A DNA stretch of 64,000 bases, from contig AP021858.1 of assembly GCA_017347465.1 (NCBI GenBank), forward strand, positions 1,116,001 to 1,180,000, given 5' to 3'. Positions 9,056 to 17,570 of this stretch are shown piece after piece (the stretch's first letter is position 1; each line of letters opens with the position of its first letter). A program made the translations under genes and the position numbers. This stretch comes from Candidatus Nitrosymbiomonas proteolyticus (lineage in GTDB: Bacteria > Armatimonadota > Fimbriimonadia > Fimbriimonadales > Fimbriimonadaceae). Under the pieces are notes generated by a model. The model was given only the letters and a program-made list of their open reading frames with translations, had not been told where the DNA came from and searched no databases.

Positions 9056-9823
9056 TTACGACCTTGCCGCGTTTTGGCCGAGTACGGCCTGTGCCGCAGC
9101 AGCGAGCCGATCGTCGGGGATCGGGCCTACCCCTTCGCGGCGCAAGACCCGCGCAGTAGGCAACACCCTGCGGAAGCCGCCAGTCGCCGAGTCCAACTCG
9201 GACGCGATGTCGAGCATGATCAGTCCGTCGGACAGAACGTCGTCGAGCGGCCTTGAATCCCAAGGTCCCTTGGTTCGGGTGAGGTACTCGAACACCCCTC
9301 GAATGCGCTCCGACCCCGATCCGGCGCAAGCGTATGCGTGGTTCTGGAACCGGGCGCCCGCGCCGTCAAAGAAGTAGAGGTGGAAGCTATCGCTCTCCGG
9401 GTCGTAAGCGGCGACGATGGGGAGGAACACCCCGATTCCCTGCATCGCGAGTTCAAAGTTCGAAGCCATCACGCGGGAGATCTCCTGGAGCTTGCCGTCG
9501 AGCGAGAGCTGGCCGAGGGTCAGTCTGCGGTAGTACTTGAATGAGTGCTTCAGGAATCGGGCGGATTCCACTGATTTCGCGAACGAACCGCTCAGGGCCA
9601 ACAAGGTGAAGTCGTCGATGGCCATGATCTTCTCTGCTTGGTCGTACATGACGAGGTTGCCCGCCGTCGCCCTGCGGTCGCCGAGCACGACCACACCTTC
9701 ATCGAACCTGAGAGCCAAAACCGTCGTACCGTGCGCCTGAAGCGCTTTGCTGGGGGCCGCGGCCCAATTCGCAGGCGGGAAGCCGACGAGTTCGGCAAAC
9801 GTTTGATGAATTGAACTTTTCAT
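9056..9823 (-). CDS. prcB: Proteasome beta subunit (Ntn hydrolase)
   Basis: This 255-residue protein carries a 32-residue propeptide ending in HG, so cleavage exposes Thr33 as the N-terminal nucleophile. Asp49 and Lys65 sit exactly at the mature positions 17 and 33 expected for the catalytic Asp and Lys (GDRRAT and AEKIMAI). LLALSGSFAKSVESARF is a proteasome-fold strand and helix. The subunit forms the proteolytic rings of a 20S particle. Its ATG overlaps the stop of the UBact gene by four bases (ATGA), which implies translational coupling. No alpha subunit gene follows; a GHL10 hydrolase does, so prcA must be elsewhere or absent. Confidence 0.93.
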   Translation of the reverse strand: MKSSIHQTFAELVGFPPANWAAAPSKALQAHGTTVLALRFDEGVVVLGDRRATAGNLVMYDQAEKIMAIDDFTLLALSGSFAKSVESARFLKHSFKYYRRLTLGQLSLDGKLQEISRVMASNFELAMQGIGVFLPIVAAYDPESDSFHLYFFDGAGARFQNHAYACAGSGSERIRGVFEYLTRTKGPWDSRPLDDVLSDGLIMLDIASELDSATGGFRRVLPTARVLRREGVGPIPDDRLAAAAQAVLGQNAARS

Positions 9824-10005
9824 TGTCCCGACCGCTGGCGGTACTTCTTGGCTTGGTCGGGATCGACCTTGCGGAGGCGCTTGATCAGTTCGTTGGGCCC
9901 GCCTGGTTTCGGCACGTTAGGGCGGCTTGGGCCTGTGTCGTCCTGCTTGGACTTGGGGGCTGGTCCCACTTTGCGGACCTTTCGTTCGTCTCCTCGAATC
10001 GTCAT
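9820..10005 (-). CDS. ubact: UBact/Pup-type protein modifier
   Basis: A 61-residue, highly charged, proline- and lysine-rich protein without hydrophobic segments, as expected for the disordered Pup-like modifiers. The C-terminus reads DPDQAKKYRQRSGQ. A terminal Arg-Ser/Thr-Gly-Glu/Gln is the signature described for UBact, the Pup relative of Armatimonadota, Nitrospirota and other lineages. The last codon is CAA (Gln), so deamidation to Glu would be needed before ligation to substrate lysines. The gene overlaps dop upstream and prcB downstream by four bases each. It should tag proteins for the proteasome encoded beside it. Its identity rests on the C-terminus and the context together. Confidence 0.9.
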   Translation of the reverse strand: MTIRGDERKVRKVGPAPKSKQDDTGPSRPNVPKPGGPNELIKRLRKVDPDQAKKYRQRSGQ

Positions 10006-11501
10006 GACTCCTCCGATAGTTGGGCTACAAGAGTACCTACGTCGGACAATCCATCGAGTTCCTGCGGATAGACTCGCTCGGGCGCAATCTCGAGTTCAAC
10101 GATCCCGCCTTCATGCCTGAGGGCTACCCGTCGCCAGTTCACCGCGACGAGGTTCGCCTTGTGATTGCGAACGAGAGCCGATCGAACGGCGGCCCTCGTC
10201 GGTTCAAGAACTCGCGCCAGCCTTTCTTCCAGTTCCGCGGGAGCGGGGCGTGGATCGACCGCGCCCATTTCCAGTAGAGCGAAGTAGAGCCCCTCGTCGG
10301 GGTCGATATTGTGGAATTCGAGGTCATAGGATTGCAGGTCTCGACTCTTCCATCCGCCGGGGAAATCGGTGGCGACCTGATCGAGAAGCAGCTTCTTTGC
10401 AGCCCAATCCGAACGCGCCGCGAAGCGCTCGAAGCACTCTTGGAGCGATTCGAGGTCCTTCTTCCAGGTTGGAATCAACGCGAGCATCTCGTTCGCGTCC
10501 TCGTCGCAGAACTCCTCGCCAGCGGTGGCCGCCTGCTCGAATGCCGCGAAATAGCCCAGCAAGACCTCGTAAGCGGAGGTGGTTCGGCCGCTTTCGAGCG
10601 GGATTTCGAAGCGGTGCGTTGCGTCTCGGCTCACCCCGTCCAGCGCGCGGGGGAGGTCGGAGATCGGAAACTTCGGAGCGCGACCCACTGCGGCGAGCAT
10701 CAGCGCGAGCTTGACGAGCCCGAACCTCGCGGCGATCGCGGCCGGGCTCAAGTTGGCGTCCCCGGCGATGACGTGGAGCCGAATCCATTGAGTCGGGTCG
10801 GCGTGAGGCTCGTCGCGCGTGTTGAACACGGGCCTTCGGTAGAGCGTATCGACGCTGCAAGAAGTCGTGAGGAAGTCCGCCCGCTGGCTGAGTTGATAGT
10901 CGCACGCCTTGCCCGACTCGCTTCCTACCTTCCCTGCGCCGCAAAGAACCGTTCTCGCCACGAGAATCGGAGACACGGCTGCGTAGAGTTCTTCGAACGC
11001 CAATGATCGGGGCGTGAGGTAGCTTTCGTGAGCGCCATAGGAAGCTCCGTGGTAGTCCGTGTTGTTCTTGTAGAGGCGAACGCGGCGTTCGGTCTGGGCC
11101 TCAAAGGCTCTAGCCGCCCTTTGAACCGCCCACTCTCCCGCCAGATCGTGACGGACCAATTCGCCGACGCTCCAACACTCCGGCGTGGCGTATTCGGGGT
11201 GTCCGTGGTCGTTGTAGAGCCTCGCGCCGTTCGGCAAGACCCGGTCGGCTCGCGATTCGGAGTCCCACGAGGAAGCGTCTTCACGCTCGAACTTCTGATC
11301 GTTCGGATCGACGCTAAGCTGGCCGACCTCGAATCCCCTGAGATCGCTACGGGGCGTCTCGTCCCGGTAGTCCCAACCTAAAAAGCACTCGCCCGGATAT
11401 GACCGGACGAGCGCTTTCGCATCTTCGACCTGATCCTCCGGCGAGCGACCTTCTACGAACAGTCCGTACTCGGTCTCTGCGCCCAGAAGGATCCGGTTCA
11501 T
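10002..11501 (-). CDS. dop: Dop/PafA-family protein, most like the deamidase/depupylase Dop
   Basis: The protein has 499 residues and the glutamine-synthetase-like fold of the Pup ligase family. LLGAETEYGLFVEG at the N-terminus provides nucleotide and metal-binding acids. In the core, QRADFLTTSCSVDTLYRRP, NTRDEPHAD and LHVIAGDANLS follow the Dop wording; PafA ligases usually have QRAEH and GDSN at these places. Dop converts the C-terminal Gln of the modifier to Glu and also removes it from substrates. That fits a modifier ending in Gln. A separate ligase is not present here, so a PafA paralogue is expected elsewhere. The ATG lies directly against the stop of the preceding lipoprotein gene. 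Confidence 0.9.
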   Translation of the reverse strand: MNRILLGAETEYGLFVEGRSPEDQVEDAKALVRSYPGECFLGWDYRDETPRSDLRGFEVGQLSVDPNDQKFEREDASSWDSESRADRVLPNGARLYNDHGHPEYATPECWSVGELVRHDLAGEWAVQRAARAFEAQTERRVRLYKNNTDYHGASYGAHESYLTPRSLAFEELYAAVSPILVARTVLCGAGKVGSESGKACDYQLSQRADFLTTSCSVDTLYRRPVFNTRDEPHADPTQWIRLHVIAGDANLSPAAIAARFGLVKLALMLAAVGRAPKFPISDLPRALDGVSRDATHRFEIPLESGRTTSAYEVLLGYFAAFEQAATAGEEFCDEDANEMLALIPTWKKDLESLQECFERFAARSDWAAKKLLLDQVATDFPGGWKSRDLQSYDLEFHNIDPDEGLYFALLEMGAVDPRPAPAELEERLARVLEPTRAAVRSALVRNHKANLVAVNWRRVALRHEGGIVELEIAPERVYPQELDGLSDVGTLVAQLSEES

Positions 11502-12803
11502 CTACAACCGCAGGACGACGAACCTGCCGGAGGCGCTATAGCCAGCGGGAACCGACCCGGAGGTGATCGCGAACCGGCCTTCGCGGATGTCGCGATAGGT
11601 CGGGCTGGGCACTCCGGCTCGGTACACGATGTCCGTAACGGTGCCGTTGACTTCGTTCGAGCCATCGCCCGTATCGACCTGGTCGATCGGCCACACGGCG
11701 AACGTACCGGCGGAAAAGTCAACTTCGCCAAAGTGCATATTGACGATTTGACCTGCGCCGTTGCGCTCGATCATGACGATCTCTTGCTTGGCTCCGTCGG
11801 TGCTGTTCGGGATGGTAATGACTTCAAAGGCGCCCACGTTCAGCAGCAGCGATTGGGTCGGGTTGGGATCCCAATAGGGCCGCCAGATGCCTTGCAGGGC
11901 GGTGATTCGTGCGATATTGCTCAAGTCTCTCGGGTCGATCTGCCGGAGGGTGTACTGGCCGGGCGCGCTGAACTGAGCGTTCGGCGGGGTGACCAAACCT
12001 TCGATCGGATCGAGCAGAGGAGTGAGGACTTCGAACGGCGAGCCGCCTTGTGCCGGATCGAGGCTGAGCGCGATCGAGTCGCCGCTGAAGTACACGCGGT
12101 TGGCGAAACCACCGGTGCTCATCTCAGGCTTATTCGCGACGTTGGTGATGTCAAACATCACGTAGTCCGAAAGGAAGGCCATGATCATGCCTTCGGTCGG
12201 ATCGAAATTGATGCCTTCGAACCTCGGGCGGTCGAACTGAACCCCCGAGCCGTCGTGGTTCAGGGTCGCGTCGTCGAGGAAGATCTGCAAGCTCGTAATT
12301 CGTCCCGGCATCGCCGTAATCCGCGTCGGGAAGAGCTCCGATAGCAGGGGCGAGCCGTTCGTGTTCTGGTACCGAACGAACGATCCGTCGAACTGCTCGA
12401 CCTCGATGGCCTGCACTTCAAGCGGGAATATCCCAAACTTTCGGCTTGCGATCGGAACGCTGAATCCCGTCATCGGCGGATTCACTTCCATGCTTTGGGA
12501 GGTGTATCCATCGAGCTGAATCTTGACCTCGCTTTGCAGCAAAGTCTCGACCAACCCAATTTCGTCTTCGATGTACAGTCGTCGAAGCACGGCCGTCGGC
12601 GAGTCGACGGCGCGGCCTTGGCCACTGTTGTACGTGGCCTCAACCCGGCCCGGCTGGTTGAAGAGAGCCGTGTTCACGGAGGCGATCGAGTCGCCACCTC
12701 CGCCGCCGCCTCCACCGCCGCCGCCTGGATCATTTCCAGCGCCAGCGCAACCGATCGCAGTCACTACGACTGCGCAAGCTAACAAGTTCGCCCAGCGATT
12801 CAA
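11502..12803 (-). CDS. Secreted lipoprotein of unknown function with polyglycine linker
   Basis: This 433-residue protein starts with TTG at 12803 behind GGAG. A signal sequence ends in VTAIGC, a lipobox with Cys19 as the lipid anchor. A run of eleven glycines follows, then a beta-rich body with repeated acidic segments (DGYTSQSMEVNPPMTGF, IFLDDATLNHDGSG). I recognise no family; the body resembles other Fimbriimonadia secreted proteins with DUF4382-like strands, but I cannot prove that. Its stop codon abuts the dop start, so it may lead the dop-ubact-prcB transcript. The polyglycine stretch is encoded by repeated GGC/GGT/GGA codons and may vary in length between strains. Confidence 0.8.
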   Translation of the reverse strand: MNRWANLLACAVVVTAIGCAGAGNDPGGGGGGGGGGGDSIASVNTALFNQPGRVEATYNSGQGRAVDSPTAVLRRLYIEDEIGLVETLLQSEVKIQLDGYTSQSMEVNPPMTGFSVPIASRKFGIFPLEVQAIEVEQFDGSFVRYQNTNGSPLLSELFPTRITAMPGRITSLQIFLDDATLNHDGSGVQFDRPRFEGINFDPTEGMIMAFLSDYVMFDITNVANKPEMSTGGFANRVYFSGDSIALSLDPAQGGSPFEVLTPLLDPIEGLVTPPNAQFSAPGQYTLRQIDPRDLSNIARITALQGIWRPYWDPNPTQSLLLNVGAFEVITIPNSTDGAKQEIVMIERNGAGQIVNMHFGEVDFSAGTFAVWPIDQVDTGDGSNEVNGTVTDIVYRAGVPSPTYRDIREGRFAITSGSVPAGYSASGRFVVLRL

Positions 12804-12967
12804 AACTCCATCACCTCACGCGTGTTTCCAGGATGGCTTACCTGAAACGGGTCTAAGTATAGCAAGATTCCCGACTCTTTTTAGCAGACGTTTTCAGAAC
12901 CCCCAATGGTTTGAGCCGTTGCAGCAAAGCCAAAACGCGCCGCGTAGGTACAATCTCTCGCACTTCC

Positions 12968-13507
12968 ATGAGATCGCAGGGAACCCTCGACCTGAATGAA
13001 GCTCTGCAACACCCGGGCCGCAAAATCCGATTCGATGTGAATTCCCGATTGGGGCCCGACTCCGACGTTGAATTGATCGACTCCGTTCAGGGCGGGCTCG
13101 AAGCCGTGAGTACCGGCAATCTGTTGTTGCTGTCGGGGGAGTTCACCGCCGGAGTGATCGTTCCTTGCGCTCGCTGCGGAAGCCCTCTGGAGGCGCCCGT
13201 GTCGTTCGAGATCGACGAGCAGTTCGCCGTCGAGGGCGTTGCGGCTTGCTACGGAACCGGCGATCAAGCCCGTGTCGTCGCGGATGAACCGTTCCCCTTG
13301 TTCGAGGGCAACAGCCTGATCCTCGACGCCCTGCTCAGGCAGAGCCTTATCGTGTCGCTGCCGATCCAGCCGCTCTGCAAGTTCGGTTGGGACCTCCCAT
13401 GTCCGAACGACACCGCCCCCCATCAATTGGGAGGCGACGTTCCGGGGCGCACCGAGTTCGAGAAGCTCAAGAACCTCATCGAGCCTACGGAGGACGAGCG
13501 GCATTGA
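12968..13507 (+). CDS. yceD: DUF177 / YceD-family protein
   Basis: I prefer the ATG at 12968 (179 residues) over the upstream start at 12911, since the extra 19 residues are not typical of the family. The protein has a conserved Cys pair (VPCARCGSPLE) and a second cluster near the C-terminus (LCKFGWDLPC), as in DUF177 proteins. YceD is linked to 23S rRNA accumulation and normally precedes rpmF and plsX. Here its stop overlaps the plsX start directly and rpmF is missing. It begins the fatty-acid and phospholipid cluster. Confidence 0.85.
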   Translation: MRSQGTLDLNEALQHPGRKIRFDVNSRLGPDSDVELIDSVQGGLEAVSTGNLLLLSGEFTAGVIVPCARCGSPLEAPVSFEIDEQFAVEGVAACYGTGDQARVVADEPFPLFEGNSLILDALLRQSLIVSLPIQPLCKFGWDLPCPNDTAPHQLGGDVPGRTEFEKLKNLIEPTEDERH

Positions 13508-14493
13508 GAATCGCGCTCGATGCCATGGGGGGCGACCATGCCCCCGAGCAGATCGTGCGCGGAGCGCTGATGGCTGCGCCGAAGCTGCGGCATGAGGTGC
13601 TCCTTGTGGGCGACCCTGACAAGATTCGGCCTCACTTGGCCGAGGCCTGTCCGAGCAATATCGGGATCCATCCTGCGACCGAGAACATCGAGATGCATGA
13701 AAAGCCGCTCGACGCGATTCGCAGGAAGAAGGACAGCTCGCTCGTGGTCGCCGCCAACCTGGTGAAGTCGGGCGAGGCGCAATGCGTCGTTTCGGCTGGG
13801 AACACCGGAGCCTGCACCGCTGCGTGCCTTTTGGCATGGCGGCAGATTCACGGGTTTCACCGTCCCGCGATCGCCAGCTTGATCCCCGGAATCGATCGTC
13901 ATTTCTTACTGCTCGACGCGGGCGCAAGCCCCGACGTCGACCCCGAGCACCTTGTGGAGTTCGCGCTGATGGGGCGAGCCTACGCCAAGAGCATGATGGG
14001 CCGAGCTTCGCCCAGCGTCCACTTGATGAACATCGGAGAAGAGGAGGGCAAAGGCAACGCGTTCAGCAAACAGAGCTACGCGCTGCTTTCGAAGTACCCT
14101 TGGTTTCGGGGAAACATCGAAGGCAAGGAGCTGTTCCGATCCGGCTGCGATGTGGTCGTTTGCGACGCCTTTGTCGGCAACATCGTGTTGAAGACAGCCG
14201 AAGGCGTTGCCGAGTTCTTTGTCGAGGCGATCCGCAGGGAGGTGCCGAAGAACCCGGCGCTTCGGTTGATGTATGCTCCCCTCAAGCGGCTGATGCGGCG
14301 ACTGGCAAGGCGGATGGACTACGCTGAGGTCGGCGGTTCTCCTCTGCTCGGATTGAACGGAAACTGTATCATCTGTCATGGCAGAAGCAACGCCAAGGCG
14401 ATCTTCAACGCGCTGTTGCAGGCGCAAGCGGCGGTCGAACTCGACTTAGTGGGGCAGATACGCGACTCCATCTTGGAAGAACTCAAAGGTTAG
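13504..14493 (+). CDS. plsX: Phosphate acyltransferase PlsX
   Basis: This is a 329-residue protein. I choose TTG at 13504, which overlaps the yceD stop (TTGA) and has GGAGG about 12 bases upstream. The first residues are then RIALDAMGGDHAPE, exactly the PlsX beginning. Other family motifs are VVSAGNTGACTAACLL, LLLDAGASPDVDPEHL and DVVVCDAFVGNIVLKTAEG. PlsX converts acyl-ACP to acyl-phosphate for the first acylation of glycerol 3-phosphate in phospholipid synthesis; it is a peripheral membrane enzyme. It lies four bases before fabH, the usual pairing. Confidence 0.95.
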   Translation: MRIALDAMGGDHAPEQIVRGALMAAPKLRHEVLLVGDPDKIRPHLAEACPSNIGIHPATENIEMHEKPLDAIRRKKDSSLVVAANLVKSGEAQCVVSAGNTGACTAACLLAWRQIHGFHRPAIASLIPGIDRHFLLLDAGASPDVDPEHLVEFALMGRAYAKSMMGRASPSVHLMNIGEEEGKGNAFSKQSYALLSKYPWFRGNIEGKELFRSGCDVVVCDAFVGNIVLKTAEGVAEFFVEAIRREVPKNPALRLMYAPLKRLMRRLARRMDYAEVGGSPLLGLNGNCIICHGRSNAKAIFNALLQAQAAVELDLVGQIRDSILEELKG

Positions 14494-14497
14494 AGGA

Positions 14498-15484
14498 ATG
14501 TCGATTCGTAGTGTAATCGTCGGAATCGGGCATAGCGTCCCTGACCAGGTCCTGACCAATGAGGACCTCGAACGGATTGTGGATACGACGGACGAGTGGA
14601 TCGTCCAGAGAACGGGCATCAAGGAGCGGCGGATTTGCTCGGAGGACGAAACCGCCAGCGTCTTGGGAACTCGCGCTGCCCAGAAGGCCCTTGCGAGCGC
14701 CGGCGTCGACCCGATGGACTTGGACCTGGTGATCTGCGGGACGGTGACCGGAGACATGCCGTTCCCATCGACGGCCTGCCTGATTCAAGAGAACATCGGA
14801 GCGAAAAACGCCGCCGCGTTCGACGTGGGAGCGGCCTGTGCCGGATTCATCTACTCGCTCAATGTGGCTTCCTCCATGCTCGAATCGGGACGGGCGAAAA
14901 GGGCGCTCGTCATCGGCGCGGACGTTCTGACCAAGTTCGTGGACTGGACCGACCGCTCCACCTGCGTTTTGTTCGGCGACGGGGCGGGCGCGGTCGTTCT
15001 CGAATCCCGAGCGAACACCGATCGAGGGGTGATCAACACAGTTATTCGCTCGGATGGGGCGGGCGCGGTCCATATCGACCTCCAGGCGGGTGGCTCTCGG
15101 TTTCCCACCGGCACGCTCGAAAAAACGAACGCTCGAACGGCGATCTTCATGGCGGGCCGAGAGGTGTACCGTTTTGCGGTGCAAGCGATGGGCGACGCCT
15201 GCTGCAAGGTTCTCGAACAAGCCGGGATGGAGGCCTCTGATGTGGACCTCTTCGTGCCGCACCAAGCGAACCTTCGCATCATCCTCTCCGCGGCCGAGCG
15301 CATCAACCTACCGGAAGACAAGGTGTTTCTTAACATCGAGAAGTACGGCAATACAAGCGGAGGCTCGATCCCGTTGGCGCTTTCAGAAGCGGCGGAGTCG
15401 GGAAGGCTGCAAGAGGGAATGGTCGTGATGACCGTCGGGTTCGGAGCGGGCTTGGTGTGGGGCGCGAACCTGATCCGCTGGTGA
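14498..15484 (+). CDS. fabH: Beta-ketoacyl-ACP synthase III
   Basis: This 328-residue thiolase-fold enzyme has the full catalytic triad: Cys114 in FDVGAACAGFIY, His255 in VPHQANLRI and Asn285 in KYGNTSGGSIPLAL. The N-terminal TDEWIVQRTGIKERR is a FabH signature. It condenses acetyl-CoA or a branched acyl-CoA with malonyl-ACP to start fatty acid synthesis. It is translated from the same transcript as plsX. A 67-base gap then leads to the unknown 669-residue gene, so the usual direct link from fabH to fabD is interrupted here. Confidence 0.96.
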   Translation: MSIRSVIVGIGHSVPDQVLTNEDLERIVDTTDEWIVQRTGIKERRICSEDETASVLGTRAAQKALASAGVDPMDLDLVICGTVTGDMPFPSTACLIQENIGAKNAAAFDVGAACAGFIYSLNVASSMLESGRAKRALVIGADVLTKFVDWTDRSTCVLFGDGAGAVVLESRANTDRGVINTVIRSDGAGAVHIDLQAGGSRFPTGTLEKTNARTAIFMAGREVYRFAVQAMGDACCKVLEQAGMEASDVDLFVPHQANLRIILSAAERINLPEDKVFLNIEKYGNTSGGSIPLALSEAAESGRLQEGMVVMTVGFGAGLVWGANLIRW

Positions 15485-15551
15485 TAGGCCGCTTGCCAAC
15501 GCCCGGAGCGGGGATGCCGTATGATGGGTAAGAGGAGTCCAAGCCCAGCGG

Positions 15552-17561
15552 ATGGACTGTAAGCCGTTTTCTTTGGCGGAAGCGGTCGACGAACTCGACC
15601 GAAGAGCCCCCGACGCCCCATTGTTGGCGCTCGGGCAAACCGTGCTTTGGGACGAGCCCATGAAGGCGGGTCTCGCCCTTGAACTCGCCAGACGCGGCTC
15701 CCCCCGTAAGCTCATTGCGGGAGTTCACGACACCGACTATCTTTCCAAACACCCCTCACCCGATCACAGCGGCAAAAGATTCGTGGCCTTGCCCCATAAC
15801 GACACCACCACTCGGAGCCTATGGAGCGCGGCGGGCGAGTTTTCGGCGTTGTTCGGCTCGGAAACGGTGGTCTCGCGGCACGAATTGACCCTCCACGGAG
15901 CCAATTTGGACCGGGTGGCCCGGCGGCATCCCGGACTGCTGGATGAGGCGACGGAAGCCTTCGGATGGAGAGGCCTTGTGTCGCTCGATCCCGTGCCTCC
16001 CGTCGTGTGCGAATTGGAACTCGAGCCGATTCTCCCGGAACTGCTCGCAGCCCTCAAGTGGGCGGGCGACCGGACCGTTCAATGCGTCGAACCGCCCGAG
16101 CGCATCGAGGCAGGCCATAAGTTCGAGGAACTCATGTCCATCGTCCAGACGACGGCGGCCTCCGACGTTCGGACCCTGGCGGACCTCTATGCCGAACTCT
16201 TGCCCTCCCTGTACTCGTTTGCGTCCGGGGCGCACACCGAGATCGAAGTCACGAGAACGTCGGACCTGCTTCAGTTCAACACCCACACCTGCGAGCGCCC
16301 CCGGTTCGAGGTGCTTGGCGCGTTCCTCGATCCTGAGCGCTCCGCTCTGGCCGCCGAGGCGTACAACAGCGCGGTCGAAGGCACAGAAATCTACACGCTC
16401 GACCGTTTCGGGTCGGGGGCGGTCCCGTTCGACGTTCTGATTCCTGGAAAGGGGCGAGGCACGCTTCGTTTGGGCAACCGGAGCGCGATCATCATGACTC
16501 CCGAGACTCAGTTTGTGCCCCTCGAACGGCCGGCAACTTCGGTCTTCGACTTGGCGAAGGCGTTGGAGAGCAAATTCGGTCCGAACTGCGTGATTTTAGG
16601 CAAGGCGGTCACGCTGATCTCCATGTTGGCGCGGGAGTTCGTGTTCGTGTTTCACGAAGGGGCGAGCGGGTACGTGCGGCACACTGCCAAGTTCCTTCGG
16701 CAGATGGCGGATCGTGGGATCGACCTGAAGGTCCATCCGATTTTGCGGGTGCGCTACTCCGCATGGGACGCTCTGGCGGATTGCAGACTGTGGTTTCGCT
16801 TGCCGGATGAACTGCAGGGACCTTTTGGAACGGGGGACCTGTGCGCGCCGAGCTTGGCTTCCCGTTGGAGACAGGTGAAATCCGAACAAACGCAACTCAT
16901 GGCGACGTTTGCGGAGATTCGGCGGCCGCTCGACCTGATCCGGTTCCTCGATGAACGCGTGGGGGGAGCCTGGAACACGCTGGCCCAGGAGTACGAAGCC
17001 ATCCATGAGCGGCTGGCGACGATTTCGGCGGAGGTGAGCCAGGAGCGCGAGCGTCGCAAGGAAACCCTCGCGGAGTTGAAGCGGCTCCGCACTCTCCGGG
17101 CGCAAACCGAGGTCCAGAAAGGCGAGCACTTCCGATCTCACATTTTTCGGCGGGAGCCCGAACCCGAAAGGCTCGAAGAACGGCGGGGCTTCGAAGGCGC
17201 TCTCAAGGACCTGGCGAGGGACATCGAGCAAGCTCGGATCGATGTTCGCGCGTCGCTTCAAAGGCAACGGGGCGTCGTGCGGAGTGACGAAGTGCTTCAG
17301 CTTCACGATCGCAGGCGGAGCATCGAGATCGAGGCCGAAGTCAAACGGATTCGGATGCTCCGACAGGCCGTGATCGCCTCGCGCGGACTGGAAAGCGCGG
17401 GCCGCCGCCCCAGCGCATGGTGGTTTCCCGTTGTGTGTCCTTCGGGCACTTGGTTCGAAAAGACCTGGTCCACCGCCGAACTCTACTGGGAGCCTTTGAG
17501 CGCGCCGTCCGCATCTGAGAAGCCGAAGCCGACCGCCAGCACGCAAGGCGTCGTTGGGTAA
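15552..17561 (+). CDS. Large orphan protein inserted in the fatty-acid gene cluster
   Basis: I do not recognise this 669-residue protein. It starts at ATG 15552 and has no signal peptide or clear membrane segment. Residues 1-200 contain paired strands and VHDTDYLSKH, HNDTTTRSLWSA and SRHELTLHGANLD, rich in His and Asp. The middle (VPFDVLIPGKGRGTLRLGN, then NCVILGKAVTLISMLAREF) looks like a mixed alpha/beta domain. Residues about 470-610 are a long charged coiled coil (YEAIHERLATISAEVSQERE onward). The C-terminus is WWFPVVCPSGTWFEKTW. It lies between fabH and fabD on the same strand with only 9 bases before fabD, so it is probably co-transcribed with them. Confidence 0.85.
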   Translation: MDCKPFSLAEAVDELDRRAPDAPLLALGQTVLWDEPMKAGLALELARRGSPRKLIAGVHDTDYLSKHPSPDHSGKRFVALPHNDTTTRSLWSAAGEFSALFGSETVVSRHELTLHGANLDRVARRHPGLLDEATEAFGWRGLVSLDPVPPVVCELELEPILPELLAALKWAGDRTVQCVEPPERIEAGHKFEELMSIVQTTAASDVRTLADLYAELLPSLYSFASGAHTEIEVTRTSDLLQFNTHTCERPRFEVLGAFLDPERSALAAEAYNSAVEGTEIYTLDRFGSGAVPFDVLIPGKGRGTLRLGNRSAIIMTPETQFVPLERPATSVFDLAKALESKFGPNCVILGKAVTLISMLAREFVFVFHEGASGYVRHTAKFLRQMADRGIDLKVHPILRVRYSAWDALADCRLWFRLPDELQGPFGTGDLCAPSLASRWRQVKSEQTQLMATFAEIRRPLDLIRFLDERVGGAWNTLAQEYEAIHERLATISAEVSQERERRKETLAELKRLRTLRAQTEVQKGEHFRSHIFRREPEPERLEERRGFEGALKDLARDIEQARIDVRASLQRQRGVVRSDEVLQLHDRRRSIEIEAEVKRIRMLRQAVIASRGLESAGRRPSAWWFPVVCPSGTWFEKTWSTAELYWEPLSAPSASEKPKPTASTQGVVG

Positions 17562-17570
17562 ATTGGCCCC

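Noticed and set aside
12690-12730. Simple CCG/CCT run as a regulatory repeat
   Set aside because: It encodes the polyglycine linker of the lipoprotein on the minus strand; no separate role is needed to explain it.
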